Origin: Campylobacter concisus
GTDB taxonomy: Bacteria > Campylobacterota > Campylobacteria > Campylobacterales > Campylobacteraceae
Assembly: GCF_003048905.1 (NCBI RefSeq)
Contig: NZ_PIRO01000003.1
Coordinates: 1 to 64,000 of the forward strand
Direction: 5' to 3'
DNA length: 64,000 bases
The notes under the pieces are model-generated. The model was not told the DNA's origin. It ran no database searches and worked only from the letters and a program-made list of their open reading frames with translations. Below are positions 36,596 to 46,514 of the stretch, one piece after another. Each line of letters begins with the position of its first letter. The stretch's first letter is position 1. The position numbers were made by a program, and so were the translations under genes.

Positions 36596-37361
36596 CAAAT
36601 TTCCCTTTTAAGCCCTCCAAACTTTCATACGAAGTCATATTTAGTTTTATGGGCGTTATCGTGGCAAAGCCCTCATTTACCTTGCTGATGTCACTTGGCT
36701 CGCCACCCTCGTAGTCAAGTGCTGCGTTTCCAAGCCAGTAGTACTCAATTCCTCTTGGGTTGCGATTAAGCGTAGCATGCGTAGCATAGGTGCGTTTGCC
36801 AGCTGGTACGATGGAGTAGCCTTTAAAATTTTTGCTAGTTACAGCCGGGATATTTACATTTAGAAATTCTCTTTGATTTAGCGAAATTTCACCCTCTAGC
36901 ACCTTTGGTACGATAAATTTCACCACCTCTCTTGCTAGCTCAAAGCCAAGTTCATTTAGTGAGTTGTTTGCATAAAACTGTGAAAAAGCGATGCTTCTAA
37001 TGCCTTGCAAAACCCCCTCCATCGCCGCTCCACACGTGCCAGAGTAGGTGATATCCTCGCCTAAATTTGCTCCGTGGTTTATACCGCTTATTACAAGGTC
37101 TGGTTTTTTGTTATAAAGTGCGTGAAGTGCGAGATAGACGCAATCACTTGGCGTTGCGTCATCGAGTTTAAAAAAGTTATCATCAAGTTTTATAAATCTA
37201 AGTGGCCTTGTGAGCGTCAAAGAGTGAGCGCAGGCTGATTTTTCAGAGCTTGGAGCTACGATAGTGACATTTACGCTATCTAGCTCGCTTAAAGCTTCTT
37301 TTAAGGCAAGCAGCCCAGTCGCTTCAAATCCATCATCATTTGTTATCAAAATTTCTTTCAA
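36585..37361 (-). CDS. surE: 5'/3'-nucleotidase SurE
   Basis: 258-residue metal-dependent survival protein nucleotidase. N-terminal ILITNDDGFEATGL holds the metal-binding Asp pair, SGINHGANLGEDITYSGT gives Asn and the phosphate site, and AMEGVL follows. TTG start with AAAGGAT on the minus strand, directly upstream of tcdA, with which it shares a transcript. Confidence 0.93.
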   Translation of the reverse strand: MKEILITNDDGFEATGLLALKEALSELDSVNVTIVAPSSEKSACAHSLTLTRPLRFIKLDDNFFKLDDATPSDCVYLALHALYNKKPDLVISGINHGANLGEDITYSGTCGAAMEGVLQGIRSIAFSQFYANNSLNELGFELAREVVKFIVPKVLEGEISLNQREFLNVNIPAVTSKNFKGYSIVPAGKRTYATHATLNRNPRGIEYYWLGNAALDYEGGEPSDISKVNEGFATITPIKLNMTSYESLEGLKGKFDAK

Positions 37362-37383
37362 ATTTTATCCTTTAAAGGCTTGA

Positions 37384-37389
37384 ATTTTA
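37384..37389 (-). promoter_or_regulatory. Candidate promoter for surE-tcdA
   Basis: On the minus strand GTGATAAAAT (TAAAAT) lies about 25 bases before the surE start, within the 102-base divergent region shared with lpxB. Confidence 0.4.
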
Positions 37390-37424
37390 TCACAGCTTTC
37401 TTAAAATTTTAAAGAATTTTTGCG

Positions 37425-37430
37425 TATAAT
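37425..37430 (+). promoter_or_regulatory. Probable promoter for lpxB
   Basis: Perfect TATAAT in TTTTTGCGTATAAT, 33 bases before the lpxB ATG, after a T-rich upstream stretch. Confidence 0.55.
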
Positions 37431-37463
37431 GCCCCTAAAAAAAGACCTGATGAAAGTGTGTAA

Positions 37464-38498
37464 ATGAAAATTTTAGTCTCCGCTCTTGAGCCATCGGCAA
37501 ATTTGCATTTAAAAGAAATTTTGAAAAATTTCGAGGGTGAATTTGAGCTTATGGGAATTTTTAGCGAAGAGCTTGGCACACCATATATGAAAAGTAGCGA
37601 GTTTTCAGCGATGGGCTTTGTTGAGGTTTTGCCGCTCATTTTCAAAGCAAAAAAGGCGATAAAAGTGATGAGCCAGATGGCAAAAGAGGCTGATGCCGTG
37701 CTACTAATAGACAGCCCAGCTTTTAATCTGCCACTTGCAAAGGCGATAAAAGAGGCTGGTACAAAAGCAGCCGTGACATACTACATCTTGCCTCAAGTTT
37801 GGGCGTGGAAGCCAAAAAGAGTGAGCGTGGTTGAGAGGTATTGTGACAACCTAGCTTCGATCTTGCCATTTGATGCGAAATTTTATAGCCGATCGACCTA
37901 CGTGGGACATCCTTTGATGGATGAGATAAAGCTTAAAAAAACTAGCTTAAGCAGTAGTGGCAAAGTGGCGTTTTTGCCGGGATCAAGAAGGTCAGAGATT
38001 TCAAGACTGATGCCAGTTTATAGGGAGCTTGCTAAAAAGATAGAGCTCAAGAGGCTACTTGTCGTGCCGCCATTTTTACTTGATAAAGTGGATGAAATTT
38101 ATGGCGATGTGAGCGATTTTGATATCGTCTCAAACACGCCTGAAGCTTTGTATGAGAGTGACTTTGCCTTTGTTTGCTCTGGCACTGCTACGCTTGAAGC
38201 AGCGCTCATTGGTACGCCGTTTGTGCTAGCATATAAGGCAAAAGCGATAGACGTTTTCATCGCTAGAAAATTTGTAAAGATCAAGCACGCAGGACTTGCA
38301 AATATAATGTTTGACTTCATGGGCAAAGAGCCACTTCATGAGGAATTTATCCAAGAGTTTTCAACGGCTGAAAATTTATTTAAAGCTTATGAGAGCTGCG
38401 ATAGGCAGAAATTTTTAAAAGGTTGCGATGAGCTAAGGGCTTATTTAGGGCATGGCAGCAGCAAAAACGTAGTAAAAATTTTAAAGAATATGGAGTAA
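37464..38498 (+). CDS. lpxB: Lipid-A-disaccharide synthase
   Basis: 344-residue peripheral membrane GT19 enzyme joining UDP-diacylglucosamine and lipid [19 protein letters not shown] at the N-terminus, [37 protein letters not shown] and [13 protein letters not shown] are family landmarks. Slightly shorter than the E. coli enzyme, as in other epsilonproteobacteria. greA follows after 3 bases and lpxH is close by. Confidence 0.93.
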   Translation: MKILVSALEPSANLHLKEILKNFEGEFELMGIFSEELGTPYMKSSEFSAMGFVEVLPLIFKAKKAIKVMSQMAKEADAVLLIDSPAFNLPLAKAIKEAGTKAAVTYYILPQVWAWKPKRVSVVERYCDNLASILPFDAKFYSRSTYVGHPLMDEIKLKKTSLSSSGKVAFLPGSRRSEISRLMPVYRELAKKIELKRLLVVPPFLLDKVDEIYGDVSDFDIVSNTPEALYESDFAFVCSGTATLEAALIGTPFVLAYKAKAIDVFIARKFVKIKHAGLANIMFDFMGKEPLHEEFIQEFSTAENLFKAYESCDRQKFLKGCDELRAYLGHGSSKNVVKILKNME

Positions 38499-38501
38499 AA
38501 A

Positions 38502-38987
38502 ATGAGTGAACCAATGACAATGCATGGATATGAGAAGATAGAAGCTGAGTTAAAGGATTTAAGGCTGGTGCAACGCCCTCAAATCGTAACTGAGATAGAT
38601 ATCGCAAGAAGTCACGGTGACCTAAAAGAAAATGCTGAGTATCACGCAGCAAAAGAGAAACAAGCCTTTATAGACGCTAGGATCGCTGAGCTTAGCGCGC
38701 TTCTAGCAAACGCAGAAGTGATCGATCCAAGTAGCTACGAGCACGATAGAGTTAGGTTTGGCTCAAGTGTGACGATAATGGACGAGGAAACCGAAATAGA
38801 GCATACATATACGATAGTTGGCATTAGTGAAAGTGACATTGATAAAGGCTATATCTCGATAAACTCACCTCTTGCAAAGCAGCTTTTGGGCAAGGCCGAG
38901 GGCGATGAAGTGGTGCTAAATTTACCAAAAGGTAGAAGCGACGTTGAGATTGTAAAAATTTGCTATAAGCCTATAAAATTTGACTAA
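38502..38987 (+). CDS. greA: Transcription elongation factor GreA
   Basis: 161-residue RNA-polymerase cleavage factor. N-terminal coiled coil (about 2-75) with the tip acidic residues in [15 protein letters not shown], and a C-terminal FKBP-like domain with [10 protein letters not shown] and [17 protein letters not shown] terminator-like hairpin follows. Confidence 0.94.
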   Translation: MSEPMTMHGYEKIEAELKDLRLVQRPQIVTEIDIARSHGDLKENAEYHAAKEKQAFIDARIAELSALLANAEVIDPSSYEHDRVRFGSSVTIMDEETEIEHTYTIVGISESDIDKGYISINSPLAKQLLGKAEGDEVVLNLPKGRSDVEIVKICYKPIKFD

Positions 38988-39000
38988 AAAGATAAGGCAA

Positions 39001-39036
39001 AGAGCCAGAAATTGCTTTTTGGCTCTGCTAATTTTT
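39001..39036 (+). terminator. Terminator-like hairpin between greA and lpxH
   Basis: AGAGCCA (39001-39007) pairs with TGGCTCT (39020-39026) around a 12-base loop, followed by AATTTTT. No obvious new promoter lies between it and lpxH, so partial read-through is likely. Confidence 0.6.
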
Positions 39037-39050
39037 AATTAAGGCAAAAT

Positions 39051-39842
39051 TTGAGTGAATATCTATATGCCCCCGTTATAAAAGAAGGTGCGATCTTTTT
39101 AGCAGATGCCCATGAAAACGTAAACCGAAATGGCTTTTTAAAATTTTTAAGAGCCATTGATAGCGGGGAGATCAAAGAGCCGCCACAGATTTTCTTGCTT
39201 GGCGATATGTTTGATTTTTTAACTGGTGAAGGCGAATATACAAGAGAATTTTACGCCGAGCACTTAAGCCTTATAAATAAAATTTCACAAAAGGTAGAAA
39301 TTTTTTACTTCGAGGGCAACCACGACTTTAGACTTTCAAATTTATTTAATAAAACAAGAGAAATTTGGGATGGGCGTGAGATGCTGCGTTATAAAAGAGT
39401 TAGGGTTTATGATATTTACGATCAGCCAGCAAATTTTAAGACGATCAATGAAGAGCGCGTCCAGATCGCACATGGTGATATATTTTTACCTTTTATAGAT
39501 AAATACGCACTTAGATTTTTACGTGTAAAATGGTTTTTAAAATTTATGAATACTTTGGATAAATTTTTAAATTTTAAAATATCAAAAACGATACTAGCTA
39601 GGCTTACCAAGAAAAATTTAGACTATAAAATTCCTAATTTTAAGGAGCTAATGAGCAAGCATTTACAAGGATATGAGGCCGGCACTGTGATAGAAGGACA
39701 CTATCATCAAGGCGAGCAATTTAACATTTACGATAAGTTTTATATAAATTTACCTTGTTTTGCATGTGAGCAAAGTTATTTTGTTGTAGAATACGCCCAG
39801 CAAAAATTAAATTTGCTCAAAATGAGTTTGAAAGGACATTGA
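39051..39842 (+). CDS. lpxH: UDP-2,3-diacylglucosamine diphosphatase-like phosphoesterase
   Basis: 263-residue calcineurin-like metallophosphoesterase. Metal-ligand motifs appear as FLADAHE (variant of DxH), LLGDMFDF, FEGNHD, IAHGD and EGHYH. These and the lipid-A gene lpxB nearby support lipid X formation in lipid A synthesis. TTG start with TAAGG at about 39040. The first motif reads DAH with the usual Asp-x-His spacing. Its stop overlaps the cheV start. Confidence 0.82.
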   Translation: MSEYLYAPVIKEGAIFLADAHENVNRNGFLKFLRAIDSGEIKEPPQIFLLGDMFDFLTGEGEYTREFYAEHLSLINKISQKVEIFYFEGNHDFRLSNLFNKTREIWDGREMLRYKRVRVYDIYDQPANFKTINEERVQIAHGDIFLPFIDKYALRFLRVKWFLKFMNTLDKFLNFKISKTILARLTKKNLDYKIPNFKELMSKHLQGYEAGTVIEGHYHQGEQFNIYDKFYINLPCFACEQSYFVVEYAQQKLNLLKMSLKGH

Positions 39843-40795
39843 TGTTTGGAGATAACGTACTAAAAACGGACTCAAACGAGATGGAACTTGTTGATTTTCG
39901 TATCTTTAAAAAGACCGAAAACAAAGTATATGAAGGAATATACGGAGTCAATGTCGCAAAGGTGCGGGAGATCATTAAGATGCCAAATCTTACAGAGCTT
40001 CCAGGCGTTCCTGAGTATATCGAGGGAATTTTTGATTTAAGGGGCGTGGTGATCCCTGTCATAAATTTGGCAAGATGGATGAATATTATCGAGCCAACTG
40101 AAGGCGTAGTTATAAAGCCACGTGTTATTATTGCTGAGTTTAGTGGTATTTTGATCGGTTTTATCGTCCATGAGGCAAAAAGGATCAGGCGTATAAGCTG
40201 GAAAGATATCGAGCCTGCAAATTTTGCTTCAGGTTCTGGCGCTTTAGACAAAGGCAAAATAACAGGCGTAACAAGAATAGAAAATGATGAAGTTTTGCTT
40301 ATTCTTGATCTTGAAAGCATTGTTGAAGAGCTTGGAATTTACTCGCCAAAGATCGAATTTGATGTAACAGACGATCAAAAATTAAAAGGTGCTGCTTTAG
40401 TTTTAGATGATAGTTCAACTGCTAGAAAACTAGTAAAAGACGCACTTGAGAAGATGGGACTTAGCGTGGTTGAGGCTAAAAACGGCGTTGAGGGCTTGGA
40501 GAGAATGGAAGAGCTTTATCAAAGATACGGAGATAACTTATCAAGAGAGCTTAGGGTTATCTTAAGTGATATCGAAATGCCACAGATGGATGGCTACCGC
40601 TTTGCTTCAACTCTTAAAAATGATGAAAGATTTAAAGAAGTACCAATAGTATTTAACTCCTCATTGAGTAATGATTTTAGTGAAATCAAGAGCAAAGAAG
40701 CTGGTGGTGCGGCGTATCTTACAAAATTTGATGCGAGCATATTTTATCAAGAAGTGCTAAAAGTTATTGAAGCACATTCTAAATCTGCAAAATGA
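39842..40795 (+). CDS. cheV: Chemotaxis coupling protein CheV (CheW-receiver fusion)
   Basis: 317-residue adaptor. A CheW domain (about 15-165, with YGVNVAKVREIIKMP and GIFDLRGVVIPVI) is fused to a receiver domain (about 180-315, with VLDDSSTARK and phospho-Asp in LSDIEMPQMDGYRF). It links receptors to CheA with phosphorylation-dependent adaptation. ATG 39842 with AAAGGA; it overlaps the lpxH stop. First gene of cheV-cheA-cheW, the standard Campylobacter order. Confidence 0.94.
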   Translation: MFGDNVLKTDSNEMELVDFRIFKKTENKVYEGIYGVNVAKVREIIKMPNLTELPGVPEYIEGIFDLRGVVIPVINLARWMNIIEPTEGVVIKPRVIIAEFSGILIGFIVHEAKRIRRISWKDIEPANFASGSGALDKGKITGVTRIENDEVLLILDLESIVEELGIYSPKIEFDVTDDQKLKGAALVLDDSSTARKLVKDALEKMGLSVVEAKNGVEGLERMEELYQRYGDNLSRELRVILSDIEMPQMDGYRFASTLKNDERFKEVPIVFNSSLSNDFSEIKSKEAGGAAYLTKFDASIFYQEVLKVIEAHSKSAK

Positions 40796-40803
40796 GGTGA
40801 AAC

Positions 40804-43158
40804 ATGGATGATATGAAAGAAATAATGGAAGACTTTTTAATAGAAGCTTTCGAACTTATTGAGCAGATAGATCACGACCTTGTTGAGCTTGAGTCAAACC
40901 CTGAAGATTTGGAATTATTAAATAGAATTTTCCGTGTTGCTCACACAGTAAAAGGTAGCTCAAGCTTTTTAAATTTTGATGTTTTAACAGAGCTTACTCA
41001 CCATATGGAGGATGTTTTAAATAAAGCTAGAAAAGGCGAACTAAAGATCACTCCAGACATCATGGACGTAGTTCTTGAGTCAGTTGATATGATGAAAGGT
41101 TTGTTAAGCAGTATTAGAGATCATGGAAATGATACAGCTGCTGGTATTGATATTAAAAATATTTGCGCAAGACTTACTCAAATTTCTGAAGGTGAGGCCC
41201 CAGCAGCAGCTCCTGAAGCTCCTGCCACGCCAGTAGCTGAGCCAACACCAGAACCAGTAAAAGAGCCAGAGCCAGCCGCGCCTGCCGAAGAAGCACCAGA
41301 GATAAGTGATGCTGAGCTTTCAAAGCTAAGTGATTCAGAAGTTGAAGCAGAGATAGAAAGACTCTTAAAGGTTAGAAAAGCAGAAGACCAAGCAAGGCGT
41401 GCTTCAAAAGGTATAGCTCCAAAATCTCCTAGTGAGATAGCCCCGGCTGCAAGTAGTACTTCAGCTCCAGCTGCAAAAGCAGAGAGCAAAGAAAAAGACG
41501 GAGATAAGAAGGTCCCAGCGGCAAGTAGTGGTGCAGTGGCTCAGGAACAAACTATACGTGTTGAGGTAAAAAGACTTGACCACTTAATGAACCTAATTGG
41601 TGAGCTTGTTCTTGGTAAAAACCGCTTATTAAAAATTTATGATGACGTGGAAGAGAGATATGAGGGTGAGAAATTCCTTGAAGAGCTAAACCAGGTGGTT
41701 TCAAGCCTAAGTCTAGTTACGACTGATATTCAGCTTGCGGTTATGAAGACAAGAATGCTTCCAATAGCAAAAGTCTTTAATAAATTCCCACGTATGATAC
41801 GCGATCTTAGCCGCGATCTTGGTAAGCAAATCGATCTTGAAATTTCAGGTGAGGAGACTGAGCTTGATAAGTCAATCGTAGAAGAGATCGGCGATCCACT
41901 AGTTCACATCATCAGAAATTCATGCGATCACGGCATCGAGGATCCTGAGACAAGAAAGGCAGCAGGTAAGCCAGAGAAAGGCCTTGTTCAGCTAAAAGCT
42001 TACAATGAAGGCAATCACATCGTTGTTGAGATAGTTGATGATGGTAAGGGTTTAGATGCTGACATGCTTAAATCTAAATCGATAGAAAAAGGCATCATCA
42101 CTGAGCGCGAAGCTGATGCGATGAGTGAGAAAGAGGCATTTGGACTTATCTTTAGACCAGGTTTTTCAACTGCGGCAAAGGTCACAAACGTATCTGGTCG
42201 CGGTGTTGGTATGGACGTTGTTAAGACAAATATTGAAAAGCTAAATGGTATCATTGATATTGAAAGTGAAGTTGGAAAAGGTACAGTTATGAAGCTTAAA
42301 ATTCCACTTACACTTGCGATTATTCAGTCACTACTTGTTGGAACACAAGAAGAATTTTACGCTATTCCACTTGCTAGTGTTCTTGAAACTGTTCGTGTGC
42401 CGATTGATGATATCTACACGATCGATGGCAAAAATGTACTAAGGCTAAGAGATGAAGTCTTATCTCTTGTTAGACTTTCTGACGTATTTGGTGTAGAAAA
42501 AGCTTTTGATGGTGGAGAGCAAACCTATGTCGTAATAATCGGTGTTGCTGAAGCAAAACTAGGCATCATTGTCGATACTTTGGTTGGGCAAGAAGAGATT
42601 GTTATTAAATCAATGGGTGATTATTTACAAAATATCCCAGGTATTGCTGGTGCTACTATTAGAGGTGATGGCCGTGTGACATTGATTATCGATGTTGGTG
42701 CTATGATGGAGATGGCAAAAGATATTAAGGTAGATATTAGAGCCGAAATAGAAGATAGCACAAAAGCAAAGGAAAAACCAAGCGATTATAAAGTCTTGAT
42801 AGTTGATGACTCAAAAATGGATAGAACTATCATGCAAAAAGCGCTTGAACCAACTGGGGTAACGATAATAGAAGCCACAAACGGTGTTGAGGCATTAAAT
42901 ATCGTAAAATCCGGAGAGCACTCTTTTGATGCGATTTTGATAGATATTGAGATGCCAAGAATGGATGGATATACACTAGCTGGCGAAATTAGAAAATACT
43001 CTAAGTACAGAAATTTACCACTTATTGCTGTTACATCAAGGACTTCAAAAACAGATAGATTGCGTGGCGTAGAAGTTGGAATGACTGAGTATATTACAAA
43101 ACCATATTCAGCCGAGTACTTAGAAAATGTTGTTAGAAAGAATATAAAATTAGCTTAG
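40804..43158 (+). CDS. cheA: Chemotaxis histidine kinase CheA with C-terminal receiver (CheAY)
   Basis: 784-residue kinase phosphorylating CheY. Phosphotransfer domain with H47 in RVAHTVKGSSS, a Pro-Ala-Glu-rich linker (about 130-170), a dimerisation helix pair, the ATPase domain (NSCDHGIEDPE, VDDGKGLD, GRGVGMDVVK), a CheW-like domain (about 500-650) and a receiver (VLIVDDSKMDRT, LIDIEMPRMDGYT) typical of epsilonproteobacterial CheA. The receiver likely acts as a phosphate sink. Confidence 0.95.
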   Translation: MDDMKEIMEDFLIEAFELIEQIDHDLVELESNPEDLELLNRIFRVAHTVKGSSSFLNFDVLTELTHHMEDVLNKARKGELKITPDIMDVVLESVDMMKGLLSSIRDHGNDTAAGIDIKNICARLTQISEGEAPAAAPEAPATPVAEPTPEPVKEPEPAAPAEEAPEISDAELSKLSDSEVEAEIERLLKVRKAEDQARRASKGIAPKSPSEIAPAASSTSAPAAKAESKEKDGDKKVPAASSGAVAQEQTIRVEVKRLDHLMNLIGELVLGKNRLLKIYDDVEERYEGEKFLEELNQVVSSLSLVTTDIQLAVMKTRMLPIAKVFNKFPRMIRDLSRDLGKQIDLEISGEETELDKSIVEEIGDPLVHIIRNSCDHGIEDPETRKAAGKPEKGLVQLKAYNEGNHIVVEIVDDGKGLDADMLKSKSIEKGIITEREADAMSEKEAFGLIFRPGFSTAAKVTNVSGRGVGMDVVKTNIEKLNGIIDIESEVGKGTVMKLKIPLTLAIIQSLLVGTQEEFYAIPLASVLETVRVPIDDIYTIDGKNVLRLRDEVLSLVRLSDVFGVEKAFDGGEQTYVVIIGVAEAKLGIIVDTLVGQEEIVIKSMGDYLQNIPGIAGATIRGDGRVTLIIDVGAMMEMAKDIKVDIRAEIEDSTKAKEKPSDYKVLIVDDSKMDRTIMQKALEPTGVTIIEATNGVEALNIVKSGEHSFDAILIDIEMPRMDGYTLAGEIRKYSKYRNLPLIAVTSRTSKTDRLRGVEVGMTEYITKPYSAEYLENVVRKNIKLA

Positions 43159-43167
43159 GGGTAAGGG

Positions 43168-43665
43168 ATGAACAATAAACTAAATCAAGTTTTAAGCAAA
43201 CAAAAACAGCAAATAAATGGTCCTGAGTTAAAAAATAATGAGGATATAGTTCAGCTAGTAGGATTTGTTGTCGGTGAGGAAGAGTACGCAATACCTATTT
43301 TAAATATCCAAGAGATAATCAAACCTATTGAATATACACGTGTTCCTAGTGTACCTGATTATGTTCTTGGCGTATTTAACCTACGTGGAAATGTTATTCC
43401 GCTTATTGATTTGCGTAAGCGTTTTTCACTAAATGTCACAAAGCAAAGCCCAAGCACAAGATATATCGTTATGAAAGATGCGGATAATATCGCTGGCTTT
43501 GTGATAGACCGCTTGACGGAGGCTATCAGAATAGACCGTAATAGGATCGATCCGCCACCAGAGACTTTAGTAAAAGACAAAGGCATGATTTATGGTATTG
43601 GTAAGCGCGATCAAAATATCCTTACGATCTTGAAGGTCGAAAGTCTTTTGAAACGTGATTTTTAG
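43168..43665 (+). CDS. cheW: Chemotaxis coupling protein CheW
   Basis: 165-residue scaffold joining receptors and CheA. LVGFVVGEEEYAIPILNIQE, RVPSVPDYVLGVFNLRGNVI and PLIDLRKRF are the two beta-barrel motifs. Preceded by AGGGG at 43157-43161, 9 bases after cheA. Confidence 0.95.
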   Translation: MNNKLNQVLSKQKQQINGPELKNNEDIVQLVGFVVGEEEYAIPILNIQEIIKPIEYTRVPSVPDYVLGVFNLRGNVIPLIDLRKRFSLNVTKQSPSTRYIVMKDADNIAGFVIDRLTEAIRIDRNRIDPPPETLVKDKGMIYGIGKRDQNILTILKVESLLKRDF

Positions 43666-43673
43666 GGTATAGC

Positions 43674-44300
43674 TTGATAAAACTTTGTGTTTTTGATTTT
43701 GACTCTACAATAATGGACGGCGAGACAATAGATATTCTCGCCGCCGCTAATAATGCTAGCAAAGAAGTAGCTAATATAACTAAGCGTTCGATGAACGGTG
43801 AGCTTGATTTTTTTGAAAGTCTTACAAAAAGAGTAAAATTTTTAAAAGGATTGCCACTTTTAAAAGTAAATGAAATTTGCAAAAATTTACCCATAATGCC
43901 AGGAGCTAGCGAGCTAATAGAAGCTTTAAAGCAAAAAGGTATCAAAGTCGTGGTTTTTAGCGGTGGATTTCACAATGCAACCGATGTAATGCAAAAAAAA
44001 CTTAATTTTGATGCAAGTTTTGCAAATATCTTGCATCACAAAGATGGAATTTTAACAGGCGAAGTCGGCGGAGAGATGATGTTTAGTAGTTCAAAGGGAG
44101 ATATGATTGACCGCTTGTGTGGACTATTAAATTTAGGCAAGGACGAGATAATGTGTGTTGGGGACGGGGCCAATGACATATCGATGTTTAGAAAGTGCGA
44201 CCTTAGCATTGCATTTTGTGCAAAAGATATCTTAAAAAAAGAAGCGACACATTGTGTTGATGTTAAAGACTTGCGTGAAATTTTAAAATTTATAAGGTAG
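43674..44300 (+). CDS. serB: Phosphoserine phosphatase
   Basis: 208-residue HAD enzyme completing serine synthesis. FDFDSTIMDGE (nucleophile D8, acid D10), VVFSGGFHNAT and GDGANDISMFRKCDLSIAF are HAD motifs I, II and IV. TTG start with AGGGT upstream, 8 bases after cheW, probably on the same transcript. Confidence 0.9.
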   Translation: MIKLCVFDFDSTIMDGETIDILAAANNASKEVANITKRSMNGELDFFESLTKRVKFLKGLPLLKVNEICKNLPIMPGASELIEALKQKGIKVVVFSGGFHNATDVMQKKLNFDASFANILHHKDGILTGEVGGEMMFSSSKGDMIDRLCGLLNLGKDEIMCVGDGANDISMFRKCDLSIAFCAKDILKKEATHCVDVKDLREILKFIR

Positions 44301-44306
44301 AAATTA

Positions 44307-45299
44307 ATGTATGACAACGAAGCTAAATTCTCTCTTTGGTGTGATTTTATAGAGAGAAATTTTTTACAAAGCGAATTTAACTCTTTATTGAAAAATAATA
44401 TTATAAACGGTGCTACAAGCAACCCAGCTATTTTTAAAACAGCGTTTGCTTCACCTGCTTATAAAAAGATCATAGAAACTAGCAATAAACGCCATCCAAA
44501 AGATCTTTATGAAATTTTGGCTACTCAAGATATAAAAATCGCCGCATGTAAAATGTTAAAAAATTATGCAAATGGCGATGATGGCTTTGTAAGCATTGAG
44601 GTTGATCCAAATTTAAGTGACGATACAGCCGCAACGATAGAAGAAGGTATCAGGCTTTATAATCTAATATCAATGCCAAATGTTATGATAAAAATTCCAG
44701 CTACAAAAGATGGTTATGAGGCGATGAGCGCGCTTATGGCAAGGGGAATTAGTGTAAATGCTACGCTTATATTCTCGCCAGATCAGGCTAAAAACTGCCT
44801 TGAAGCATTTAAAGAAGGCAGTAAGGCTTATGCAAGTCGCTTTATAGATACTACTATGCCAAAAGGTGTGATAAGTGTTTTTGTAAGTAGATTTGATAGA
44901 AAGCTTGATGAAGTTATGGCTGTAAAGAGCTTGCCAACTGGACAAGTCGGCATAATGAATGCTGCGAATATATACCACCTGATTGAAGATTTTGGACTAG
45001 AAAATATAAGAACGCTTTTTGCAAGCACAGGCGTAAAAGGCGGTAGTTTAAGAGGGGATTATTACGTTAGAGAGCTAATGTATAAAAATTCTATAAATAC
45101 AGCACCTATCGAAACTATAAAAGAATTTATAAAAGAAAAAGCAGAGGCAAAAAATGTGCCTAGTAAAGAAAATATCTCAAGCTTTTTCCAGATTATAAAA
45201 AATAACGAGATAGATATAAATGTCGTTTATAAAGATTTATTAAGCGATGGTTTAAAGCAGTTTGTATCAGCATTTGATGATATTATGAAATCACTTTAA
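44307..45299 (+). CDS. tal: Transaldolase
   Basis: 330-residue TIM-barrel enzyme of the non-oxidative pentose phosphate route. SLWCDFIERNFL at the N-terminus, NPAIFK, SIEVDPNLSDD, the Schiff-base lysine K129 in MIKIPATKDG and NATLIFSPDQA. The length places it in the actinobacterial-like tal type used by Campylobacter. Six bases after serB. Confidence 0.93.
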   Translation: MYDNEAKFSLWCDFIERNFLQSEFNSLLKNNIINGATSNPAIFKTAFASPAYKKIIETSNKRHPKDLYEILATQDIKIAACKMLKNYANGDDGFVSIEVDPNLSDDTAATIEEGIRLYNLISMPNVMIKIPATKDGYEAMSALMARGISVNATLIFSPDQAKNCLEAFKEGSKAYASRFIDTTMPKGVISVFVSRFDRKLDEVMAVKSLPTGQVGIMNAANIYHLIEDFGLENIRTLFASTGVKGGSLRGDYYVRELMYKNSINTAPIETIKEFIKEKAEAKNVPSKENISSFFQIIKNNEIDINVVYKDLLSDGLKQFVSAFDDIMKSL

Positions 45300-45381
45300 A
45301 CAAAGAAGCCCAAGCTAATACACAAACAGCAGAAGCGATCATTCTTAAATAAGCTTTATGTGAAATTTATAAAGCATTGGA

Positions 45382-45387
45382 TAAAAT
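45382..45387 (+). promoter_or_regulatory. Candidate promoter for rplY-pth-lptF/G
   Basis: TTGGATAAAATC (TAAAAT) in the 118-base gap after tal, 31 bases before rplY. Nothing else recognisable lies in the gap. Confidence 0.5.
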
Positions 45388-45417
45388 CAGCACCTATTTT
45401 TTTATGAAAGGAAAACG

Positions 45418-45954
45418 ATGTTAGAAGGAATCGTTAGAGAGAGTATCGGTAAGAAGTCTGCGAAGGCTTTGAGAAGAGATGGTTATCTAATCGCCAACAT
45501 TTATGGCAAGGGATTAGAGAATGTTGCAGCTGCTTTTAAAGTAAATGATTTTATTAAAGAAGCACGCAAAAAAGAGAGCCTTGCTTTTGATGTAAAAGTA
45601 GGCGGAAAAGTTTATAATGTCGTTATTGTTGATTACCAAAGAGATGTTGTTACAAGTGATCTTAAACACGTAGATCTAAAAGTAGCACTTCCAGGCGTTT
45701 TATCAAAATATATGATCCCAGTTAAGCCAGTTGGAACACCTATTGGTCTTAAAAATAAGGGCGTTTTGATCCAATCAAAAAGACGTCTTTGCGTAAAATG
45801 TACAGCTGAAAATTTACCAAATTCATTTGACGTTGATGTAAGTAAACTTGACATCGACGATACTATTTTGGTTCGTGACATCACAGCTCCTAAAGGCGTT
45901 ACTATTGTAGACGCTGACCGTGTTGCGGTACTTGGAGTTATTAAAGCTAAATAA
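45418..45954 (+). CDS. rplY: 50S ribosomal protein L25 (Ctc form)
   Basis: 178-residue 5S-rRNA-binding protein. An N-terminal L25 domain (about 1-90: [20 protein letters not shown]) is followed by the TL5/Ctc C-terminal beta domain (VPVKP-type, here [16 protein letters not shown]). ATG with AAAGGA upstream; pth follows after 11 bases. Confidence 0.93.
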   Translation: MLEGIVRESIGKKSAKALRRDGYLIANIYGKGLENVAAAFKVNDFIKEARKKESLAFDVKVGGKVYNVVIVDYQRDVVTSDLKHVDLKVALPGVLSKYMIPVKPVGTPIGLKNKGVLIQSKRRLCVKCTAENLPNSFDVDVSKLDIDDTILVRDITAPKGVTIVDADRVAVLGVIKAK

Positions 45955-45965
45955 AAAGGGCTTTT

Positions 45966-46514
45966 GTGACACTAATAGCGGGGCTGGGAAATCCTGGCTC
46001 CAAATATGAAAATACTAGACATAATATAGGCTTTATGCTTATAGATCTCCTAAAAGACTCAAATTACAAAGATGTTAGCTCAGCTAAATTTCAAGGCGAA
46101 GTTTTTAAATTCAATGACATTATCTTGCTAAAACCAACAACTTTTATGAACCTCTCGGGACAAAGTGTAAAAGCAGTAAAAGACTTTTATAAACCAGATA
46201 GAATAATCGTAATACACGATGATCTTGACCTTAGTTTTGGTGCAGTTAAATTTAAAAAAGGCGGCAGTAGCGGCGGCCATAACGGCATAAAATCGATCGA
46301 CGCCCTAATCGGCAATGACTACGAAAGGGTGCGTGTTGGCATTGGGCACCTTGGTGATGCTAAAAATTTTGTTCTTGGAGAGTTTAGTGATGAGGAGAAA
46401 AAGGCTTTAGATGAAATTTTAGCCTACACAAAAAATGCAGTTTGTGAGCTACTAAAGAGTGACATCAATGAAATTTCGCAAAAATTTACGATAAAAAAAG
46501 GTCTTATCAAATGA
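45966..46514 (+). CDS. pth: Peptidyl-tRNA hydrolase
   Basis: 182-residue enzyme recycling peptidyl-tRNA. GLGNPGSKYENTRHNIGF gives N9 and catalytic H19; KPTTFMNLSGQSV, HDDLDLSFG and GGSSGGHNGIKSI complete the fold. GTG start, and the stop overlaps the next gene (ATGA). Confidence 0.94.
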   Translation: MTLIAGLGNPGSKYENTRHNIGFMLIDLLKDSNYKDVSSAKFQGEVFKFNDIILLKPTTFMNLSGQSVKAVKDFYKPDRIIVIHDDLDLSFGAVKFKKGGSSGGHNGIKSIDALIGNDYERVRVGIGHLGDAKNFVLGEFSDEEKKALDEILAYTKNAVCELLKSDINEISQKFTIKKGLIK

